Part shown: piece after piece, positions 25,324 through 29,241 of the stretch | How the letters are laid out: each line of letters starts with the position of its first letter | Position numbering within the stretch: the first letter of the stretch is position 1 | Assembly: GCA_002427745.1 (NCBI GenBank) | Contig: DIYF01000081.1 | Span: forward strand, 440-29,680 | Length of the DNA stretch: 29,241 nucleotides | Direction of reading: 5' to 3' | DNA from: Roseivirga sp. UBA6061 | Lineage (GTDB): Bacteria; Bacteroidota; Bacteroidia; Cytophagales; Cyclobacteriaceae | The notes under the pieces: generated by a model | Database searches by the model: none | What the model was told of the DNA's origin: nothing | Seen by the model: only the letters and a program-made list of their open reading frames with translations | Made by a program: the position numbers and the translations under genes

Positions 25324-25434
25324 GCGCTTAGGTTTGCCTTAAGGTACCTGGCCTGAATCTTCGGGCGAAAAAAACAGGAGTGAATGGGGGAGATTATCCA
25401 ATGGGATGTAACTTATCGAAAGTCAAGCTGAGAC
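25324..25434. promoter_or_regulatory. Divergent promoter region
   Basis: This 111-base gap must hold promoters for both the DUF6089 and methyltransferase genes, but no exact TAnnTTTG was found on either strand. GCCTGAA (25350-25356) can pair with TTCGGGC (25359-25365), with one G-U pair and a loop of only two bases (wider if the inner pairs open). An A7 tract follows on the plus strand, so it is not a plus-strand terminator. Confidence 0.25.
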
Positions 25435-26067
25435 ATGAAGGAGAAAGGTGGTTTTGATAGCGTAGCCGGAATTTACGACACCTTGTCGTTTCTTGTTTTT
25501 GGTAATGATTTGAGGAAAGCCCAGCAAAGTTTGCTCGATGAGCTGCCCGCAAAAGGTGTAGTGCTTATTATAGGAGGTGGTGCGGGATGGATACTTGGCG
25601 AGGTTTTGTCCAGACGCCCGGAGCTTGTCATTCACTATGTAGAAGCTTCGGAGAAAATGCTGGACCTCTCCAAAACTCAGGTAAGGGCTGAGGCGGATGT
25701 TACCTTTATTCACGGTACGGAGCAGGAAATCCCCGGGCAATACTATGACTGCATTATCACCAACTTTTTTTTAGACGTATTTGCCCGGGAGCAGCTACTT
25801 CCTGCCATGACCTTGATGAAAGAAAAGCTGAAGGCAACAGGTGTCTGGTTCTGCACAGACTTCAGGGATTCGGGTAAATACCATCATCGGTTTCTGATCT
25901 GGCTTATGCATCGCTTCTTTCGTTTGTTCGCCTCACTGGAAGCAAATAGGTTATTGGATTTCAGATCGTATTTCGCAGATATTGAAATGGTGCTGAGCCG
26001 CGAAACCATATTCCGAAAAGGACTTATATTTTCCGCAGTGTACCGCCCTAAGGAACCAGTACTTTGA
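25435..26067 (+). CDS. Class I SAM-dependent methyltransferase
   Basis: This 210-residue cytosolic protein opens with FDSVAGIYDTLSFLVFG, like UbiE/ArsM-type methyltransferases. Motif I is VLIIGGGAGWILGE (about 43-56), where GxGxG binds the cofactor. An acidic residue (VEASEKMLDL, about 70-79) ends beta-2, and IITNFFLDVF is motif II. The substrate is not evident. The product is short, and a hydrophobic, basic stretch (FLIWLMHRFFRLF) suggests contact with a membrane or lipid substrate. Its last 20 bases overlap the end of the converging surface-protein gene. Confidence 0.8.
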   Translation: MKEKGGFDSVAGIYDTLSFLVFGNDLRKAQQSLLDELPAKGVVLIIGGGAGWILGEVLSRRPELVIHYVEASEKMLDLSKTQVRAEADVTFIHGTEQEIPGQYYDCIITNFFLDVFAREQLLPAMTLMKEKLKATGVWFCTDFRDSGKYHHRFLIWLMHRFFRLFASLEANRLLDFRSYFADIEMVLSRETIFRKGLIFSAVYRPKEPVL

Positions 26068-29000
26068 GGCTGATCAGGTTTTGATTTTCATCTACTACCC
26101 TGAGTATATGCAAGCCGCTTTTGAAACCTTGGGTGGGAAGTACTATCTCCTTTTCGGAAGCCACCACCAGTCTTTTCTCGCTGTGAAGTATATGGCCATT
26201 GGGGCTGATGACATTGAATTGCATTACCTGGTCATGCTCAATACTATATGAAATATGCAGGTCTTCACCGGCTTGCACAGGGTTTGGATAAACAGATAAT
26301 GTGGTACCTCCTTTCTTGGAATCTACATCTACTCTGATCACTTCGGAGTATTTGGATCTCCCGTTGAAATCAGTCTGCTTAAGACGGTAATATGAGGTGC
26401 CTTGTATGGGGGAAAGGTCTGAATAAGTATAAGACCTGAGACTCTGGCTTTGGCCTGCTCCGTTTTGGGAAGCTATAGGCTCAAAATGTCGTCCCTTCTG
26501 ACTACGCTCAATCGTAAAAAAAGCATTGTCTGTTTCTGAAGCGGTGGTCCACTTAATGTTTACCTGATGGTCAGTAACTTCTGCATCGAAATGAATAAGT
26601 TCTATCGGTAAGGCAGTTACTTCGGTGGAACCTAAAGTGAAAAAGGTTTCGTCTGCAAGATCAACTGAAAATGTGACTGTTTCGTCTGTGTCATTAAATG
26701 AGGAGGGAGTATAAGTCGTGACACCCGAACTAAAATTATTATCTGCACTTATCATGAGGAGGAGTTGTGTCAGGTTATTGGTAGCTATTCCAGACGGGCC
26801 GGTTACTGATGAGAGGTCGAAAGTGATATTAACGGTCTCTATGTTACCGGTTTCCTGTACCATCCATTCCCGGTTTAGTCTGCTTGAAATATCAGCCGGC
26901 CTCTCACTGTTATTGGCGGCTTCAATGGCACCATTATCATTTCCCCACACGAGGAAGGAGTCGTCATCTGAAATAGACGAACTGACTTCCATGGTCACAA
27001 TAGCATTAGTATTCACACTTTTTGACTTGTTTTGCAGAAGGCAGGAATTATCGTCCTTTCCTATGCCGGCTATATTATTATTGTATAGTCCCGACTGTAG
27101 GGAGTAATCCCAGAACACAGTAGACTGGGAGCTTCTGTAGTCTCTTTCGTCTATACTACCTGTACTGGTATCGTCAGTAGCGTTTCGGGTAATGCCGTAT
27201 TTTAGTGCCAGATAGGACTCTACTTTGTTTTGCTGGTCAGGCGTGAGTACCGATGAGAATACAAGGGTTTCGGCAATGTCACCCTGAAACTGTGAGGCAG
27301 TATTGCCCGAGCTGTGATTGCCGATGCCGAAACCTGAGGCGGCATTCAGCGAATTCGCGTCAGACGTGCCACTACCCACGTTGGCACTGTTAACATAGAG
27401 TTCAATAGCCCCGGAAGTCCCTTGAACCCTTGTGCCCGTAGCGATCCTTGGCATATTATCGCTATAGCTGGCAGTACTCCTGGCATCCAGTGAACTGCCG
27501 GTAGAGGCATTAAAGTGGAGCTGTCCTTCCGAAATACCCAGCCCGTAGTCGAGTGTACTGGAAGATGAACCTGCGCCAATCAGAGCCGGGGAATCTTCAA
27601 AACCAGTACCTGATCCGTCATTCTGACCACTGGCAAATACACTGATAAGCGTCATGTCACCCGTGACTCCGTTGGAAGAAGTAGTGATGTAAGTACCATT
27701 GGTAGATTGTGGATCTGAAAAGCGTATTACCGGGTTGAAGTTAAATACTGAGCCCTGATAAGTGGGTTGCTGCAGAATGGAACCGCCCAGATTGGCCTGA
27801 CTTCCATTGTTGCTGTTGCCACTTTGGTCTGACCAGGAAGTAATGTTACCATCATCGGTTGTGGTATTTGTTCCCTGATCTCCCTGCAGCCAAAGTGCCA
27901 TGTTGGTGGTAATACCTCCGGGTCCGCAGGTAGAACGTGCCGTGCCGAGTGTAAAGTAATCTTCATCAGAGAAATTGACATTATCAAAAGTCAATATGTT
28001 TCCATCAAGTGATCCGTTTCCGATGGTTGACCCGGATGCCATGGTGGCTGAAGAAGATATGATCAGTTGAAAATCAGAGGCAGTACTACTGAGGCCGAGG
28101 CCGGTAAGGTTGAAAGCAACACTGGTATTGGGCACAGTACCTGTTTCTTCCACATGCCAGACCCGTGAGAGTCTGGTGGTGACTGTACCCGGCAGATCTG
28201 AACTCTGGGTGGTGCTTACACTGGTGCCATTATGCCCCCATATGAGGTAATCGCCATCGCTGCCAAAGCTGTTGCCATTACTTTCATTGTCACTTTGAAT
28301 ACTGCCCAGTCCTATGGTGACGATAGCCGATGAGTTTACACTTTTTGACTGTTTTTGTGACAGGCACGAAGCATCATCCCGACCAATGCCGGCAATATCA
28401 TTATTGTAGGCAGTATTTGCAGAAGCGTCCCAAATGACGGTACTGCCGTCAGACCAGAGGTAATCCTTGGCATCGCTCTGATCCATCGTTACTCCATATT
28501 TAATGGCCAGATAGGTTTCTATCTGTTGTCTTTCAGAGGCAGTCATGGTGCCTTCGTAGACAATAAGGTCACCAATCAGGCCTGTGAGTTCATTACCTCC
28601 TGTCTGATCATCTCCGAGGTAATAGATGTAGTTGCCCGATTGGGCCATGGACCAGTCCGTAGAATAATTCAGTTGGAAAACGCCCCCGTTTTCATAAATG
28701 TTAGCGGTAGATCCTGATGGGTGGTCCAGGGACCAGAAATTCCAGCTATTGGAAGCTATCAGCCCATCATTGTATGTGGTGACACTGGCATACCTTGAAC
28801 CTTCAAACCAGGCACGTGCATTGTCCGGGGAACCAGAAGCAGTATTATACAGCTCAAAAATAGCGGCAAAATCTGCCGAGGAGCTATTGAAATAAGCGGC
28901 AGTAAATGAGGTAAGCCCAGCGGTGGTAGTGGTAAAGCTACCTTCAAGTGAAGTGGCATCGCCATTAAACTCAATGGCGGGGTTAAAGTTGACTTCATTG

Positions 29001-29241
29001 GTCTCGTAGGTAGTCAGGTTATCAGGGTCCGAGGCGTCAGCTGCTGAGGTACTTTGATCTCCCCATGAGTTTACGGTCTGTCCATCGGTGGCCAGCGTAG
29101 TTCCGGTGTTATATACCGCTTTGTCGGCTCTGAGCCATACCTTAAGATTAGTAGAAACACCTCCCGGGCTACAAAGGTCAAAGCCGGTGCCCAATGCCAG
29201 GTACTCTTTGTCAGACAGGTTTACATCTGTAAAGGTTATAA
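26048..29241 (-). CDS. Large modular surface protein with T9SS C-terminal sorting domain, 5' part outside the window
   Basis: The frame stays open to the right edge, so the N-terminus is missing. Counting from a TTG at 29194 that is not the real start, 1048 residues are seen. Two modules of about 415-430 residues (8-422 and 423-855) share WLR-D/WLQGD openings, YLAIKYGVT/YLALKYGIT, the IAGIGxDDxSCL block and the SRxWxVxETG block. The trace before residue 1 (FTDVNLSDKEYLALGTG) is the end of another module. A fibronectin-III-like domain follows (about 860-957), and then the T9SS sorting domain from about residue 965 (LSVYPNP). It should be secreted and cell-attached through the T9SS. The first half of each module resembles a LamG/concanavalin fold, which is inference. 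Confidence 0.85.
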   Translation of the reverse strand, partial: ITFTDVNLSDKEYLALGTGFDLCSPGGVSTNLKVWLRADKAVYNTGTTLATDGQTVNSWGDQSTSAADASDPDNLTTYETNEVNFNPAIEFNGDATSLEGSFTTTTAGLTSFTAAYFNSSSADFAAIFELYNTASGSPDNARAWFEGSRYASVTTYNDGLIASNSWNFWSLDHPSGSTANIYENGGVFQLNYSTDWSMAQSGNYIYYLGDDQTGGNELTGLIGDLIVYEGTMTASERQQIETYLAIKYGVTMDQSDAKDYLWSDGSTVIWDASANTAYNNDIAGIGRDDASCLSQKQSKSVNSSAIVTIGLGSIQSDNESNGNSFGSDGDYLIWGHNGTSVSTTQSSDLPGTVTTRLSRVWHVEETGTVPNTSVAFNLTGLGLSSTASDFQLIISSSATMASGSTIGNGSLDGNILTFDNVNFSDEDYFTLGTARSTCGPGGITTNMALWLQGDQGTNTTTDDGNITSWSDQSGNSNNGSQANLGGSILQQPTYQGSVFNFNPVIRFSDPQSTNGTYITTSSNGVTGDMTLISVFASGQNDGSGTGFEDSPALIGAGSSSSTLDYGLGISEGQLHFNASTGSSLDARSTASYSDNMPRIATGTRVQGTSGAIELYVNSANVGSGTSDANSLNAASGFGIGNHSSGNTASQFQGDIAETLVFSSVLTPDQQNKVESYLALKYGITRNATDDTSTGSIDERDYRSSQSTVFWDYSLQSGLYNNNIAGIGKDDNSCLLQNKSKSVNTNAIVTMEVSSSISDDDSFLVWGNDNGAIEAANNSERPADISSRLNREWMVQETGNIETVNITFDLSSVTGPSGIATNNLTQLLLMISADNNFSSGVTTYTPSSFNDTDETVTFSVDLADETFFTLGSTEVTALPIELIHFDAEVTDHQVNIKWTTASETDNAFFTIERSQKGRHFEPIASQNGAGQSQSLRSYTYSDLSPIQGTSYYRLKQTDFNGRSKYSEVIRVDVDSKKGGTTLSVYPNPVQAGEDLHISYSIEHDQVMQFNVISPNGHILHSEKRLVVASEKEIVLPTQGFKSGLHILRVVDENQNLISLKVLVP
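26630..27928 (-). repeat. Second visible repeat module of the surface protein
   Basis: This stretch encodes residues 423-855 (counted from 29194). It shares with the module to its right the opening CGPGGITTN, YLALKYGIT, STVFWDYSLQ, IAGIGKDDNSCL, NKSKSVNTNAIVT and NREWMVQETG. DNA similarity is obvious only over short blocks (around 27000-27080), so the duplication is old. Confidence 0.7.
27929..29173 (-). repeat. First visible repeat module of the surface protein
   Basis: This stretch encodes residues 8-422 (counted from 29194), with CSPGGVSTN, YLAIKYGVT, STVIWDASAN, IAGIGRDDASCL, KQSKSVNSSAIVT and SRVWHVEETG. Its block at about 28340-28420 aligns with 27000-27080 of the other module. It ends ILTFDNVNFSDEDYFTLGT, the same phrase seen at the window edge. 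Confidence 0.7.

Noticed and set aside
29150..29194. Start of the large surface protein at 29194
   Set aside because: That codon is a TTG in the middle of a repeated phrase, and the frame stays open to the window edge, so the gene is partial.

Overview
The window comes from a member of the Bacteroidota, most likely a gliding or Cytophagales-type bacterium. The evidence is a full porP-gldKLMN type IX secretion (T9SS) cluster, a SprE/PorW lipoprotein gene, a protein with a T9SS C-terminal sorting domain, two bactofilins, an F-type ATPase cluster without beta and epsilon genes, and -7 boxes of the Bacteroidota form TAnnTTTG. Placement below phylum level is inference. No tRNA, rRNA, insertion sequence, CRISPR array or phage gene was seen.

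Layout. Positions 92-3383 (+): an Omp85/BamA-TamA-type outer membrane protein, a DUF4271 membrane protein overlapping it by one base, and HemD. Positions 3474-9340 (+): porP/sprF, gldK, gldL, gldM and gldN, the outer-membrane-associated ring (GldK/GldN), the inner-membrane proton-driven motor (GldL/GldM) and a PorP partner. Positions 9377-16101 (-): a tight operon read as sprE/porW, a bifunctional class A penicillin-binding protein, then uvrC. It converges on gldN and diverges from the next block. Positions 16207-17515 (+): a membrane-anchored M23 peptidase followed by a bactofilin, a pair linked to cell-wall shaping. Positions 17674-23376 (+): two AtpI/AtpZ-like membrane proteins and then atpB, atpE, atpF, atpH, atpA and atpG, ended by a strong intrinsic terminator. 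Positions 23438-29241: a UbiA-like membrane protein (+), a second small bactofilin and a DUF6089 outer-membrane protein (-), a SAM methyltransferase (+), and the 3' part of a large modular surface protein (-).

How the genes fit together. GldL and GldM use the proton-motive force to drive T9SS export and gliding, GldK/GldN and SprE/PorW form the periplasmic part, and PorP belongs to the outer-membrane face. The large protein at the right edge is a probable T9SS substrate. The penicillin-binding protein, M23 peptidase and bactofilins all concern peptidoglycan, and sprE lies in one operon with the penicillin-binding protein. The ATP synthase genes lack atpD and atpC, which must lie elsewhere in the genome.

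Most of the window is core genome and I do not see a clear new system. The points most worth a second look are a glycine-rich insertion inside GldK, the sprE-PBP1A-uvrC operon, a histidine-rich extracytoplasmic domain on AtpB, an intercistronic hairpin after atpE, the second bactofilin overlapping or abutting a DUF6089 gene, and a terminator/promoter/start-codon overlap after atpG.
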